Positions 44,050-53,629 of a stretch of DNA of 64,000 nucleotides are shown in pieces. The position numbers were made by a program, and so were the translations under genes. The notes below the pieces were generated by a model. The model ran no database searches, was not told where the DNA came from, and was given only the letters and a program-made list of their open reading frames with translations. Positions within the stretch are counted from its first letter, which is position 1; each line of letters begins with the position of its first letter. Origin of the DNA: Bin127 sp965221625 (lineage in GTDB: Bacteria; Chloroflexota; Dehalococcoidia; Lucifugimonadales; Lucifugimonadaceae); contig OZ244903.1 of the NCBI GenBank assembly GCA_965221625.1, positions 1,736,001 to 1,800,000 on the forward strand. The letters are read 5' to 3'.

Positions 44050-44128
44050 CGGGTTTCGGGCATCGAGTTCCGCCGGATCTGCCACAAACCAGATTTCACC
44101 TTCGCATCGCCAACGGCTAATCTGAGAC

Positions 44129-45412
44129 ATGTCTAGTCTTCAAGGTCGCGCGCCTCGGCATTCCCGCGCGTTGACACCGAGCCTCCTCCGGCCGTTCACG
44201 GCGTTCTCATATCCTGCGTACCGTCTGGTTTGGCTGAACTCGAGCTTCGTCGCCTTCGGCGTGTGGGCGCAACGACTCGCCACGGGATGGCTGGTTCTCG
44301 AGCAGACCGATTCGGTTCTTCTCTCGGCGGCGACTATCGGAGTCGGTTCGGCCCCTGGCATCATCATGGCACCTATCGGTGGTGCGGTCGCAGACCGCTT
44401 CCCGCGCAATCGTCTGCTGCAGATGACCGCCTTCGTCCGGGCGTTGACGATACTGGGCATGGGGCTGGTGGCGTTGCGCGGTTTCGACAACCCGTTGCCG
44501 ATATTCGTGCTGATTGCGATATCTGGAACGATCAACTCGTTCGAGATGCCGGCGAAGCAGGTGATGATCACCGACATCGTCCCCCGTGAGTTCCGGATGA
44601 ATGCCATTTCGGTGCACTCTGTCGGCACGATGTCGGTAGCGGCGGTCGGTGCACTCGGAAGCGGCGTGATCTCCGAAATCTCGGGGACCGCCTACGCCCT
44701 GTTTGCGGCGTCGGGATCGATCTTCATCGCCGGAGTTTTCGTGCTGTTTTTGCCCGACATTCGAGCGTCGGTAGAGCGAACGCCGACGCCGGTGACGGGC
44801 ATATTTCGCGACGCGGTTGGCGGTTTGAGGTCGATTATGCGGATGCCGACGGTTGCGACGATTCTGTGGATGGCAGTGGTCGTCGAGATATTCGGATTTG
44901 CGCACGATGCGGTGATGCCGGCGATGGCACGCGATGAGTTGGGAGTTACGGAATCGGGATTAGGCACTCTGCGATTCGCGTCAGGCATCGGCGCGGTGTG
45001 CGGTGCCATCGGACTGGCGACGCTGGGAGATTTCCGTCGCAAAGGTCATCTTCTCATCGGCATCACGTTCGGTTATGGCATCGGTTTGATGGGAGTGGCC
45101 GTAAGTCCGAATCTCATGGTGGCTATCGGATTGATAGCCTTGGTCGGTGCTTCGGCGTCGATGTTCGACGCGATGCAGTGGACGTTGCTGCAAGCGAACG
45201 TGCCGAATCGGTTGCGCGGGCGCGTCATCGGCGGTTGGGTCTTCGCCATCGGTTTCGGATGGGTTGGACACCTGACGATGGGTGCAATCGGTGATGCGTT
45301 CGGCGTGCGGATCGCCTTAGGCGGTGCCGGATTGGTCGTCGCGCTGACGGCAGTTGCGCTGTTGGTGGTTTCGCCGCGCTTCGTGTCGGCGCGCAAACGA
45401 ACGAGTAGCTAG
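44129..45412 (+). CDS. MFS transporter
   Basis: A 427-aa major facilitator with about 12 membrane segments, of the MFS_3/EntS-like exporter type. The loop after helix 2 carries GGAVADRFPRNRLL, the usual conserved loop motif, and the second half repeats it as GLATLGDFRRKGHLL. The N-terminal 25 residues are cytoplasmic and polar. The substrate is unknown. It lies 80 bp after the peptidase gene and converges with the minus-strand isomerase gene, with only 26 bp between and no clear hairpin. Confidence 0.88.
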   Translation: MSSLQGRAPRHSRALTPSLLRPFTAFSYPAYRLVWLNSSFVAFGVWAQRLATGWLVLEQTDSVLLSAATIGVGSAPGIIMAPIGGAVADRFPRNRLLQMTAFVRALTILGMGLVALRGFDNPLPIFVLIAISGTINSFEMPAKQVMITDIVPREFRMNAISVHSVGTMSVAAVGALGSGVISEISGTAYALFAASGSIFIAGVFVLFLPDIRASVERTPTPVTGIFRDAVGGLRSIMRMPTVATILWMAVVVEIFGFAHDAVMPAMARDELGVTESGLGTLRFASGIGAVCGAIGLATLGDFRRKGHLLIGITFGYGIGLMGVAVSPNLMVAIGLIALVGASASMFDAMQWTLLQANVPNRLRGRVIGGWVFAIGFGWVGHLTMGAIGDAFGVRIALGGAGLVVALTAVALLVVSPRFVSARKRTSS

Positions 45413-45438
45413 ATCGCGCCGCAATATTGGGCGGGTCG

Positions 45439-46236
45439 TCATCGCGCACCGCACGCTTGGAGACAAGCCTGCATGTGGCCTTTCGACTCGGCGGCGATGG
45501 CGCAGCACTGCTCGAGCGCATACTCGCGTGCGCCGATGACCTCGAGATTCAGCGCGCCTTCGTATCCGCTTTCGTGCAACACTCTGACGAAGGCGAGTAG
45601 ATCGATGTCTCCCCTGCCGTTCGCTTGATCTTCGGGTTTGCCAGGTCCCTGCTGTCGTCCTTTGCAATCTCGAACGTGGACGTGCTTCACGCGAGAGATG
45701 ACTGCCGCGATCGCTTCCGCAGGATCTTCTCCCGCCCTATAGATGTGCGATGGATCCATGTCGATGCCGAATGCGGGCGAATCCACAGTCTCCATCAATC
45801 GCAGCGTCGTTGGCGTGTTGTAGATTGCGGCTCCGACGTGTGCTTTAACGCACAACGTTACGCCAAAGTCTTCAGCCATCTTCGACAGTTCATTCAGCGA
45901 CTCGATTGAGGTTTTGAACGACGCTTCGTCGTCGGACTTGCCGCCCGGTCCGCAGTTGACGACCGGGATTCCGAGTTCCGATGCAGCCTTGAATGCGCGC
46001 TCCATCGTGTCGCGATCTTGCGACGGTTGCTCCATCGCCAGCAGTGCCAGCCCGTACTTCTGCGATAGGTCGCGAATTTCCGCTGTGCCTTCAGACAAAT
46101 CGTCGAGATCGAGATGCGTGCCCATACCTTTGATTGCGGAGATTTCGATACCGTCGTAGCCAGCCATGGCGATACAGCGAAATGCGTCTTCCATGCTGTG
46201 TCCGCCAAAGAGGACGGAGTTTGCTCCGAGTTGCAT
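45439..46236 (-). CDS. sugar phosphate isomerase/epimerase-like TIM barrel protein
   Basis: A 265-aa xylose-isomerase-like TIM barrel (AP endonuclease family 2 fold). It begins MQLGANSVLFGGHSMEDAFR and contains GYDGIEISAIKG, FGIDMDPSHIYRAGEDP (metal ligands Asp and His) and VKHVHVRDCKG, typical of sugar isomerase/epimerase members. The frame is open upstream to 46380, but those residues overlap the Gfo/Idh gene and are Arg-rich. The ATG at 46236 is 2 nt from the previous stop. This pairing with a Gfo/Idh oxidoreductase is common in inositol- and sugar-degradation clusters. Confidence 0.88.
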   Translation of the reverse strand: MQLGANSVLFGGHSMEDAFRCIAMAGYDGIEISAIKGMGTHLDLDDLSEGTAEIRDLSQKYGLALLAMEQPSQDRDTMERAFKAASELGIPVVNCGPGGKSDDEASFKTSIESLNELSKMAEDFGVTLCVKAHVGAAIYNTPTTLRLMETVDSPAFGIDMDPSHIYRAGEDPAEAIAAVISRVKHVHVRDCKGRQQGPGKPEDQANGRGDIDLLAFVRVLHESGYEGALNLEVIGAREYALEQCCAIAAESKGHMQACLQACGAR

Positions 46237-46238
46237 GC

Positions 46239-47234
46239 TCAAACCTCCGGGACTTGCACCACGTTGCCGTTTTCCCACGACGCGATGGCCGATTCGATAA
46301 CTAACTGCGATTTCAGCGCGTCGAGTCCGGATCCATCGATCTCGTCGGGCTCGACAGCGTCGACATTCTGGTCGATCCAACGCGTGATGCGACTCTCGAA
46401 AGTTTCGTTGAAGTGCATCATTCCGCCGAGGTAGGAGTATGTCTCGAGCTGCATCGAGTTGCGAGGATAGAACTCAAGCTGTTGGCACGCCTCGCGCAAG
46501 ACGAACCGGGCGTCGGATCCAACCACCTCAAGCGTCTCTAATCCGTAACTCCCGCCGGCATCGTAACTTCCCGTGAGATGTCCGATGACGCCGTCATCGA
46601 ACTGCATGTTGACTTGTGCGTTCGACCAGATGGTGCGCCCTTTGCCGCGTTTGAAGAATGCTTGCACGCGAGCGACGTCGCCACCGAAGTAGCGCATCAC
46701 GTCGATGGAGTGCGGATGCAACGCGCGCATGTGAAAGTGCGGCGAACTCTCGTTCGGATTGTTGATCCACATCGTCATGTTGATGATGTTCAGTTCGCCC
46801 AGACGTCCTTCATCCAACCATTGCTTGGCACGGATGGCGGCGGGGGTAAATCGGTGGTTGAGGTTGATGCCGTAGCGGAGTCCATGATCCTTAGCAAGTG
46901 CGACCATCTCTCGAGCCTTGGGGATCTCGTTTGAGATCGGCTTCTCGCCCAACACTGCGATGCCGGCATTGAGAAGCGCGATCGTAGGTTCGTAGTGGTC
47001 GCCGCCGTTCTCCACCCCGGCGGTGCACACGCTTGCAACGTCGATGTCGGACGAAGCAATCATTTCGTCGACGCAAGTGAAGGATTGACAGTCGAACCTA
47101 CTCGCCGCAGCTTCTGCTTTCTCGGCAAACGCGTCACAGACGGCGACGATTTCGCATCGTTCATCGGCTTGGTAGATCTCGGCGTGTCGGGTGCCGATGC
47201 CGCCAAGACCGGCTATGGCAATTTTCAGCGTCAA
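46239..47234 (-). CDS. Gfo/Idh/MocA-family oxidoreductase
   Basis: A 331-aa NAD(P)-dependent oxidoreductase. IAGLGGIGTRHAEIY at the N-terminus is the dinucleotide-binding turn. GEKPISN near residue 95 holds the catalytic Lys of the EKP motif, and the C-terminal half is the family's sheet domain. The substrate is probably a sugar or polyol. It is tightly coupled to the downstream isomerase gene and follows the sulfatase-like gene by 34 bp. Confidence 0.92.
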   Translation of the reverse strand: MTLKIAIAGLGGIGTRHAEIYQADERCEIVAVCDAFAEKAEAAASRFDCQSFTCVDEMIASSDIDVASVCTAGVENGGDHYEPTIALLNAGIAVLGEKPISNEIPKAREMVALAKDHGLRYGINLNHRFTPAAIRAKQWLDEGRLGELNIINMTMWINNPNESSPHFHMRALHPHSIDVMRYFGGDVARVQAFFKRGKGRTIWSNAQVNMQFDDGVIGHLTGSYDAGGSYGLETLEVVGSDARFVLREACQQLEFYPRNSMQLETYSYLGGMMHFNETFESRITRWIDQNVDAVEPDEIDGSGLDALKSQLVIESAIASWENGNVVQVPEV

Positions 47235-47268
47235 GGTATCGTTAACCAGTTCCGATAGAGAGTGTTGA

Positions 47269-48657
47269 CTAACGAGAGCGCGCTTGTAGTCGACGTGCGG
47301 TCGAAGAATCGCCGATGTGCAGGGTGTCGTACGCCTGTTGAGAAGACTTGAACGCGCCGACGCCTTCGTGTCCGTGCCAGTCGCCTTGGTGATGTATTGG
47401 ATTGGGCAACCCGGTTTCCCGCTCTCGGCGTGCGATGTATGCTTCCATGCGTCGAGTCAGCGCATCTACGACGTCCGGATTGGCGTCGGCGACGTCGGTG
47501 GTTTCTTGTGGATCTTCGACGAGGTTGTAGAGTTCGACCGGCGGTTTGAAGTGGAAGTCCGGCTCCAACGCCCGAATGAGCTTCCAGTGCGGAGTGCGCC
47601 ATCCGTGCTTACGCATCCAGGTGCATTCGGTGATGTACATCTCCGCTTCGTGGGACTTCACCTCGCCGCGTGCCATCGGCATCAGGCTGCGACCGTCGAA
47701 ATCGACATCGCTCTCCATTTCGAGCACCTCCATCAGCGTTGGCACCAGATCCTTGTGCTGGTTGAATCCCGCAACTCGAACGCCCGCAGGCACTTTCGAC
47801 GGGAAGCGGATGACCAACGGTACGTGGAGGTTCGAGTCGTATAGACCGTGATGGTCGAACCAGCATTCATGCTCGTACAGCGTCTCGCCGTGGTCGGAGT
47901 TGAGCACGACGATGGTGTCGTCGAGCACACCTCGTGATTCGATGCATGTGATGATCGTCTTGATTGCGGCGTCCATGTAAGCGATAGCACCGTCGTACTG
48001 CGCGATGACGTAGTCCTTGTCGGTTACGCTAGGTGGCATCCAGCTGGCGAAGAAGTCGCGGAACGGTTTGAACGCGAAGACCGGCTCCATCGACTTGTTC
48101 GTCGGGTCACATTCGTCGCCGTCGTAGAACATGCGCTCGAACGGCTCTGGCGGGAGATACGGTGCGTGCGGGTCCATGTGTCGCAGCAACATGAAGAACG
48201 GTTTGTCGTCGGCAAGCAAGCGATCGAGCTCTGGGATCACCTGACGGTTTAGGTCTTGCGCCTTGTCGCTGCGTCCTTCTTCCCAACTTCCCCAAGCGCG
48301 ATAGTCGAGATAAGTATCGAACCCGCGTGAGCTCGGATTGCCGGTCAAACCGACGCACGTCGTGTTGTACCCGTGTTGGTTAAGGATTTCCGGCAACAAC
48401 TGAATCTCGCTACGTACGGGACCTTGGTGTCGCAGTGCCACGACCTGCGTGCCGAAGACGTCCATGCCACTGAGCATCGAGGTGTATCCGCTCGTCGTCG
48501 GAATGTGTGCGCTAAAGGTGTTTTCGAAGAGCGTACCTTGCGCCGCCAACTGGTCGATGTGTGGCGAGGTCAGTCGGTGGTAACCATAGCAACTGAGATG
48601 ATCGGCGCGGAGTGAGTCGACGCCGATTATGAGGACGTTCGGGTGCTTCTGCTTCAT
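47269..48657 (-). CDS. sulfatase-family (alkaline phosphatase superfamily) hydrolase with Thr at the FGly position
   Basis: A 462-aa protein with the sulfatase fold. The N-terminus VLIIGVDSLRADHLSCYGY supplies the first metal Asp, D14. A later NSDHGETLYEHE supplies Asp-His. The active-site segment, normally Cys/Ser-x-Pro-x-Arg, reads PTTSGYTSMLSG, with T54 at the Cys/Ser position and no Arg. Formylglycine cannot form from Thr. It may therefore be a phosphodiesterase-type member using Thr as nucleophile, or an inactive homolog. No signal peptide is visible, so it is probably cytoplasmic. The genes around it handle sugars or hydroxy acids. Confidence 0.85.
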   Translation of the reverse strand: MKQKHPNVLIIGVDSLRADHLSCYGYHRLTSPHIDQLAAQGTLFENTFSAHIPTTSGYTSMLSGMDVFGTQVVALRHQGPVRSEIQLLPEILNQHGYNTTCVGLTGNPSSRGFDTYLDYRAWGSWEEGRSDKAQDLNRQVIPELDRLLADDKPFFMLLRHMDPHAPYLPPEPFERMFYDGDECDPTNKSMEPVFAFKPFRDFFASWMPPSVTDKDYVIAQYDGAIAYMDAAIKTIITCIESRGVLDDTIVVLNSDHGETLYEHECWFDHHGLYDSNLHVPLVIRFPSKVPAGVRVAGFNQHKDLVPTLMEVLEMESDVDFDGRSLMPMARGEVKSHEAEMYITECTWMRKHGWRTPHWKLIRALEPDFHFKPPVELYNLVEDPQETTDVADANPDVVDALTRRMEAYIARRERETGLPNPIHHQGDWHGHEGVGAFKSSQQAYDTLHIGDSSTARRLQARSR

Positions 48658-48743
48658 TGTGAGTGCCAGGGGTAGGTTTGGCGAGCTAAGAACGCGTTAG
48701 TTTTCGGCTGTATCGACAGACTATCGGGAGGAAGAATGCTGTT

Positions 48744-49823
48744 TCAGATTACGACATCGGCACCAACGCGTTCGGCGGTCGCCACGATGGCATCGTAGCT
48801 GGGGCGCAATAATGGCACGCCGTTGGCGCGTCGATCTTCTTCGGCTTCCGCTTCGGGATCTCCCGCGACCAATACGCGATCAGCACCGGGTTCGGTCGGA
48901 GTTTCGTGCAAAGCGCGGATCATCTCGTCCATCATCGCCTTGAAATCGTCTACCGGGCGGAATGCGGCGATGTCGATGGCCATAGTGAACGACATGTTCT
49001 TTCCGCCGCCGATGAACGAACTGTAACCGCCGCCGGAAAGCACGCCACAGAGGATGTCGACCATCATTGCCAAGCCGTAGCCTTTGTGTGCGCCTTGCTC
49101 GCGTGTATTGCCCAACGGGTTCTGTGCCCAGTGATCGCCGCGATCTGTCGGTGGTTCCGTAATCGGGTCGCCCTCGGAGTCGACCGCCCAACCGGCGGGT
49201 ATCGGCACTCCGAGTTGACGCGCCAATCCGATCTTGCCACTCGCAACAGTCGACATTGCGATATCGAGAACGAAGTCGGTTTCCTCGCCAGCCGGAGCGG
49301 CGAACGCGATGGGATTAGTGCCGAGCATTGCCTTGCTTCCGAGCGCAGGTCTCGCCGCCGGGCCGGCATTGGTCATCGCCATACCGATCATGTCGCGCTC
49401 CAATGCCAGCATGGCGTAGTAGCCGACCATTCCGATGTGGTGTCCGTCGCGTATCGTCGTTACTCCGACGCCGTGCTCAGCCGCCTTGTCCATGGCCATC
49501 TCCATGCCGACGTGCGCAGCCGGATGGCCGAGTCCCCAACCGCAGCTGAGAAGCGTCGTTGTTGCCGATTCGGAGATGACTTCGATGTCCTGCGGTGCTT
49601 TGAAGACCCCGTCTTCGATGGATTCGGTGTAGCGCACGACGTTGGTTACGCCGTGAGTGTCAACGCCGCGCAAGCTTGATGAAGTCAATGCATCGGCAGT
49701 GATGCGGGCGTGGCGCGGCAAGACACCGACCGACTCGAAGATGGAGGTAACCTGCATCCGCAACAACTCGGCGTCCACTCGGACTGCGGTGTCTTCCGGT
49801 ATTTTCAGGAAATCGAGAGCCAT
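48744..49823 (-). CDS. LDH2-family malate/lactate-type dehydrogenase
   Basis: A 359-aa NAD(P)-dependent dehydrogenase of the Ldh2/malate-ureidoglycolate family, distinct in fold from classical lactate dehydrogenases. RGVDTHGV (about residues 53-60) holds the catalytic His. GHHIGMVGYYAMLAL, AMTNAGPAARPALG and LGTNPIAFAAPA are further family blocks, and GAHKGYGLAMMVDILCGVLSG is near the C-terminus. It oxidises a 2-hydroxy acid, and the specific acid is not predictable. It lies 24 bp from the OCD-family gene and on the same strand. Confidence 0.92.
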   Translation of the reverse strand: MALDFLKIPEDTAVRVDAELLRMQVTSIFESVGVLPRHARITADALTSSSLRGVDTHGVTNVVRYTESIEDGVFKAPQDIEVISESATTTLLSCGWGLGHPAAHVGMEMAMDKAAEHGVGVTTIRDGHHIGMVGYYAMLALERDMIGMAMTNAGPAARPALGSKAMLGTNPIAFAAPAGEETDFVLDIAMSTVASGKIGLARQLGVPIPAGWAVDSEGDPITEPPTDRGDHWAQNPLGNTREQGAHKGYGLAMMVDILCGVLSGGGYSSFIGGGKNMSFTMAIDIAAFRPVDDFKAMMDEMIRALHETPTEPGADRVLVAGDPEAEAEEDRRANGVPLLRPSYDAIVATAERVGADVVI

Positions 49824-49847
49824 GGTTTACCTGCTTTCTCCTAAAAC

Positions 49848-50801
49848 CTAGTTCAGCGGAGTGCCGAGATTGTTGTCCTTCGCCAGTCGCACAATCTGCT
49901 CGCAAACGGCGATGTCCTCTAGAGCCAATCCTTGCGATTCGAACAGTGTGATGTCGTCGGCATCGTTTCGACCATCGACTTTGCCGGCGACTATGTCGTG
50001 GATCGGCACAGCGCAGTCCCACGAAAACCGTCCGACTTCGGCGGCGCGCATCAACTCGCCGCACTCCATCTTCGCCTGCTCAACGTCATCGACGGCGACG
50101 ACGGTTGCGGACGCGACCGCCCGAGTATCGATCTCGCGCTTCAGCCACGAGTTGTTGCCAGCGGCATTGACGTGAGTCCCGGGTCGCAACCACTCGCCAA
50201 GCAACGCCGGTTCTTGCGCATTGGTGATGACGGCGACGATATCGGATTGCGCAGCCTCTTCCCCGCTAGCGACTGGTTTCACACCAATCCCCAACGCCTC
50301 TGACATCGTCTCAGCAAAGCTCTCTCGGTTCTCTTGTGATCGGCTGTAGACGCGCGCCTCCGTAATGTTGCTGGCGTGGGCGATGGCGGAGAGCTGCGTC
50401 TGCGCTTGGTATCCCGAGCCGATGATGCCGACGGTCGACGCGTCCTCCCTCGCCAGGTATTCCGTCGCCACTCCGGACGCAGCACCGGTGCGCACCTGCC
50501 CCATGCGGTTTGCTTCGATAACGGCTAGCAGCGAGTTCGTCGAAGTGTCGTAGAGCATCACGTGAAACGAGATTCCGCCGGCACCGGCCGCGTAAGATTT
50601 GTGTCCGGCGATGTTGTGGCTTAACCACGAAGCCGACATGAAGTGGTAGGTTCCGGAGCTTGTAGGTAAGCGACGGCGAGGTTGATTGAATGCGTCGCCG
50701 GCGGCACGGGCCTTGAATGCTGCTTCGACGGCGTCCATCGCAATCTCCATCGTGAGGAGCTCCGCGACTTCGGCTTCAGTGATGTAAAGGGCTTTCGTCA
50801 T
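49848..50801 (-). CDS. ornithine cyclodeaminase/mu-crystallin-family protein
   Basis: A 317-aa NAD(P)-binding protein of the ornithine cyclodeaminase/mu-crystallin family. The start MTKALYITEAEVAELLTMEIAMDAVE is typical. A Rossmann turn GIIGSGYQAQTQL follows at about residues 125-137. Members range from ornithine cyclodeaminases to ketimine reductases and alanine dehydrogenases. Context with LDH2, the sulfatase-like gene and Gfo/Idh points to catabolism of a small amino or hydroxy acid. thiD begins 13 bp downstream. Confidence 0.9.
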   Translation of the reverse strand: MTKALYITEAEVAELLTMEIAMDAVEAAFKARAAGDAFNQPRRRLPTSSGTYHFMSASWLSHNIAGHKSYAAGAGGISFHVMLYDTSTNSLLAVIEANRMGQVRTGAASGVATEYLAREDASTVGIIGSGYQAQTQLSAIAHASNITEARVYSRSQENRESFAETMSEALGIGVKPVASGEEAAQSDIVAVITNAQEPALLGEWLRPGTHVNAAGNNSWLKREIDTRAVASATVVAVDDVEQAKMECGELMRAAEVGRFSWDCAVPIHDIVAGKVDGRNDADDITLFESQGLALEDIAVCEQIVRLAKDNNLGTPLN

Positions 50802-50814
50802 ACGTGCTCCCGCA

Positions 50815-51657
50815 TCAAGCTGCGTTAGAGGATGGGTCAGGTTCGTACGAATGATCGTGCATGTGGTTCAACGGTCCATGTCCCGAGCCGATCGGTTGCG
50901 CCGTTGCCATCGACTTCCATACGAATCGTTGCGCCAACTCAACCGATTGTTCCAACGTCAAACCATGTGCCAAGTGCGCGGCGATACCCGATGCAAAGGT
51001 GCAACCGGTACCGTGATTGCTGGTGGTATCGATGCGCAGCGAAGGAAAGTGCTTCACGCCGTGGCGTGTCGCCAGAACGTCGGTGATGCGTCCGGTTCCG
51101 TCGTCGAAGTGCCCGCCCTTCACGACCGCTGCTTCGGCACCCATGCTGACGATCTTCTGCGCCGCGTACTCCATGTCGTCGACAGAATCGATCTCAATGT
51201 CCGTCAACTCGACCGCTTCTGGGATGTTCGGCGTTACCACCGTTGCGACGGGAATCAACTCGTCCACAATCTTGTCCACCGCGTCTTCAGCTAACAATGG
51301 ATCGCCTGATGCGGCAATCATGACCGGATCGACGACGATCGGATTGATTTCCAAATCCGCCAATGTTGACGCAACGGCACTGACGATCTCGGCAGATGAG
51401 AGCATGCCAGTCTTGACTGCGTCGACGCCGATATCGCTCACGACCGCTTCGATCTGATCGACGATGACCTCGACGGGGACCTCGGCCACGGCGGATACGC
51501 CTTTGGTGTTCTGCGCCGTAATCGCGGTAACTGCAGAGGTTCCATAGACGCTGAGTGCAGCGAAGGTTTTTAGATCCGCCTGAATACCGGCACCGCCGCC
51601 CGAATCGGAACCGGCGATGGTCAATGCACGTGGTGGCGAGGCGTCGTTCATCTCCAT
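50815..51657 (-). CDS. thiD: hydroxymethylpyrimidine phosphate kinase ThiD
   Basis: A 280-aa ribokinase-fold kinase that phosphorylates hydroxymethylpyrimidine (phosphate) in thiamine synthesis. The N-terminal TIAGSDSGGGAGIQADLKTF and AVTAITAQNT motifs identify ThiD. VVDPVMIAASGDPLL and, near the C-terminus, HGTGCTFASGIAAHLAHG complete the substrate and anion-hole regions. No other thiamine gene is in the window. The upstream haloacid dehalogenase gene is divergent, with only 18 bp between the two starts, so their promoters overlap the genes. Confidence 0.93.
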   Translation of the reverse strand: MEMNDASPPRALTIAGSDSGGGAGIQADLKTFAALSVYGTSAVTAITAQNTKGVSAVAEVPVEVIVDQIEAVVSDIGVDAVKTGMLSSAEIVSAVASTLADLEINPIVVDPVMIAASGDPLLAEDAVDKIVDELIPVATVVTPNIPEAVELTDIEIDSVDDMEYAAQKIVSMGAEAAVVKGGHFDDGTGRITDVLATRHGVKHFPSLRIDTTSNHGTGCTFASGIAAHLAHGLTLEQSVELAQRFVWKSMATAQPIGSGHGPLNHMHDHSYEPDPSSNAA

Positions 51658-51675
51658 ATAGAATACGCAACGAAT

Positions 51676-52416
51676 ATGCGCCCCACTGCCAACTCTGAAT
51701 TAAGCGAAGTGAAGGCTCTCATCTTCGATGTCTTCGGCACCGTCGTTAACTGGCGAGATTCAATCATCGCTGAAGTAGAACGAGCGGCAGTCGCGCACGG
51801 CGTCTCCGGGCAAGAATGGGGAGAGTTCGCTGACGAGTGGCGTGCTTGGTACGGTCAGTCGACGCGTAGTCTGAGCAGCGGCGAGGGACAGTGGAGATTG
51901 GTCGATGAGATCCATCGCGAGAAGCTGGATGAACTGTTGGTCCGCTACGGTCTCGACGACAAGATGAGCGAGGATGCGAAAGTCGATCTGAATCGTGCTT
52001 GGCATAGGCTCGCTGGTTGGCCCGATTCTCCCGGCGGTCTCGCACGCCTGAAGTCGAAGTTCGTCATCGCGACGGCATCCAACGGCAACTTTTCGTTGCT
52101 GGTGAACATGGCGAAGCAAGCCGGATTGCCGTGGGACGCCATCATGTCGCCTGACGTCTACGGTGCCTACAAACCGAACCCGGACGTTTATCGCAACGCG
52201 TCGAAGTTGCTCGGATTACAGACGCATCAGGTGATGATGGTGGCAGCCCACACGCACGATCTCGAAGCGGCGTCGGCAGAAGGACTGAAGACTGCATACG
52301 TGCACCGCCCCTTGGAACGCGGACCCAATAATCCCGTAGAGATGCCCGACACTAGTGCCTTTGACGTCTCTGCAACCGACTTCAACGATTTGGCGGATCA
52401 GCTAGGTTGTGACTAG
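51676..52416 (+). CDS. haloacid dehalogenase type II-like HAD hydrolase
   Basis: A 246-aa HAD-superfamily protein of the L-2-haloacid dehalogenase type. Motif I is IFDVFGTVVNWR with the nucleophilic Asp near residue 16. The helical cap follows (WRAWYGQSTRSL). Motif II is ATASNGN, and KPNPDVY supplies the catalytic Lys region. AAHTHDLEAASAEG is motif IV-like. It may remove halide from a 2-halo acid, or act as a phosphatase as many relatives do. It is the only plus-strand gene between 45412 and 59627. Confidence 0.88.
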   Translation: MRPTANSELSEVKALIFDVFGTVVNWRDSIIAEVERAAVAHGVSGQEWGEFADEWRAWYGQSTRSLSSGEGQWRLVDEIHREKLDELLVRYGLDDKMSEDAKVDLNRAWHRLAGWPDSPGGLARLKSKFVIATASNGNFSLLVNMAKQAGLPWDAIMSPDVYGAYKPNPDVYRNASKLLGLQTHQVMMVAAHTHDLEAASAEGLKTAYVHRPLERGPNNPVEMPDTSAFDVSATDFNDLADQLGCD

Positions 52417-52489
52417 CTCAGCATCATTGATTCGCGAATTTGCGTAAATTGCCGACCGGCACTGGATCCGGGCAAGGCAGACCCTGCGC

Positions 52490-53629
52490 TCAGTCCTCAA
52501 CGGTGACCGCAGCGATGGCGTCGCGGACGACTTCCTCGGGTACGTCGCGACTGGTTGTCGCCTGTCCGGGACCGCGCAGCAAAACCCAGCGGATTTGACC
52601 GCCGCGCGACTTTTTGTCGGATGCGGTCGCTTCAATTAGCGTATCGGCATCGACACCGCTTATGGTAACGGGCAATCCGAAGCGTTCCAGCAATGCACGC
52701 TGTCGATCGACCAACTCCGTATCGATCATTTCCATGCGTTCCGAGATGCCAGCGGCGACCATCATGCCGATGCTCACCGCTTCGCCGTGGAGATAAGTGC
52801 CATATTCGGTGACCGCTTCGATGGCGTGTCCAATCGTGTGTCCGTAGTTGAGTAATACACGATCATCGCCGGTCTCGAATTCGTCGGCTGAGACGATGTT
52901 CGCCTTGATATCGACGGCGCGTCGGATGGCGGGTTCGACAAAGTCGCCTTCGAGTGCGAGCAGATCTTCGGCATGGGACTCGAACATTTCGAGCATCTCG
53001 GCATCCAATATCAACGCTTTCTTAATCGCTTCGGCCCAACCGGCTGCGAGTTCGCGTCGGGACATGCTGTCGAGAAAGTCGATGTCTTGGACGATCAAGC
53101 GCGGTTGCTTGAATGCTCCGACCAAGTTCTTGCCGATCGGCAGATTCACCGCCGCTTTGCCACCGATCGCGGCATCAACCATCGCCGCCAACGAAGTCGG
53201 CACGTGGACGACCGGTACGCCTCGTAACCAAGTCGCTGCGACGAAGCCGACGAGGTCTGTGGTAACGCCACCGCCCATAGCGACGAGACAATCGATGCGC
53301 TCGGCGCGTTGTTCGCCGAGCCATTCGTAAATCTTCATCGCCGTTGTCATGCTCTTGGCGGCTTCACCGAGTTCGAGTACGAGTGCATGCGTCACGTATC
53401 GGCTGCGCTCCAGTGCTTCGTGAGTACGGCGCACCAACAGCGGAAACATCGCATAGTCGGCAATCAGGAACGCGCGTCCTGCGATGCCGGCCGCGCGCAT
53501 TTCAGAACCGATGCCTTCGACCGCACCGCGTGCCACGAGCACCCGATAGTCGCCTTGTGAAGTCTCGACCGTCGTTGCCGAGTCTTCTGGTTGCAGCCGA
53601 GGATTAAACACAGTTCGAGCTTCGCTCAA
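52490..53629 (-). CDS. aroB: 3-dehydroquinate synthase
   Basis: A 379-aa NAD- and metal-dependent enzyme making 3-dehydroquinate from DAHP, the second step of the shikimate pathway. GGGVTTDLVGFVAATWLRG, VPTSLAAMVDAAIGGK and NLVGAF (about 150-175) are the NAD- and substrate-binding blocks. Metal ligands are in AGWAEAIK, NYGHTIGHAIE and YLHGEAVSIG. Its ATG overlaps the aroK stop as ATGA. The tail (residues 345-379) is slightly longer than usual. It is the last gene of the alaS-ruvX-aroE-aroC-aroK-aroB block. Confidence 0.95.
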   Translation of the reverse strand: MSEARTVFNPRLQPEDSATTVETSQGDYRVLVARGAVEGIGSEMRAAGIAGRAFLIADYAMFPLLVRRTHEALERSRYVTHALVLELGEAAKSMTTAMKIYEWLGEQRAERIDCLVAMGGGVTTDLVGFVAATWLRGVPVVHVPTSLAAMVDAAIGGKAAVNLPIGKNLVGAFKQPRLIVQDIDFLDSMSRRELAAGWAEAIKKALILDAEMLEMFESHAEDLLALEGDFVEPAIRRAVDIKANIVSADEFETGDDRVLLNYGHTIGHAIEAVTEYGTYLHGEAVSIGMMVAAGISERMEMIDTELVDRQRALLERFGLPVTISGVDADTLIEATASDKKSRGGQIRWVLLRGPGQATTSRDVPEEVVRDAIAAVTVED

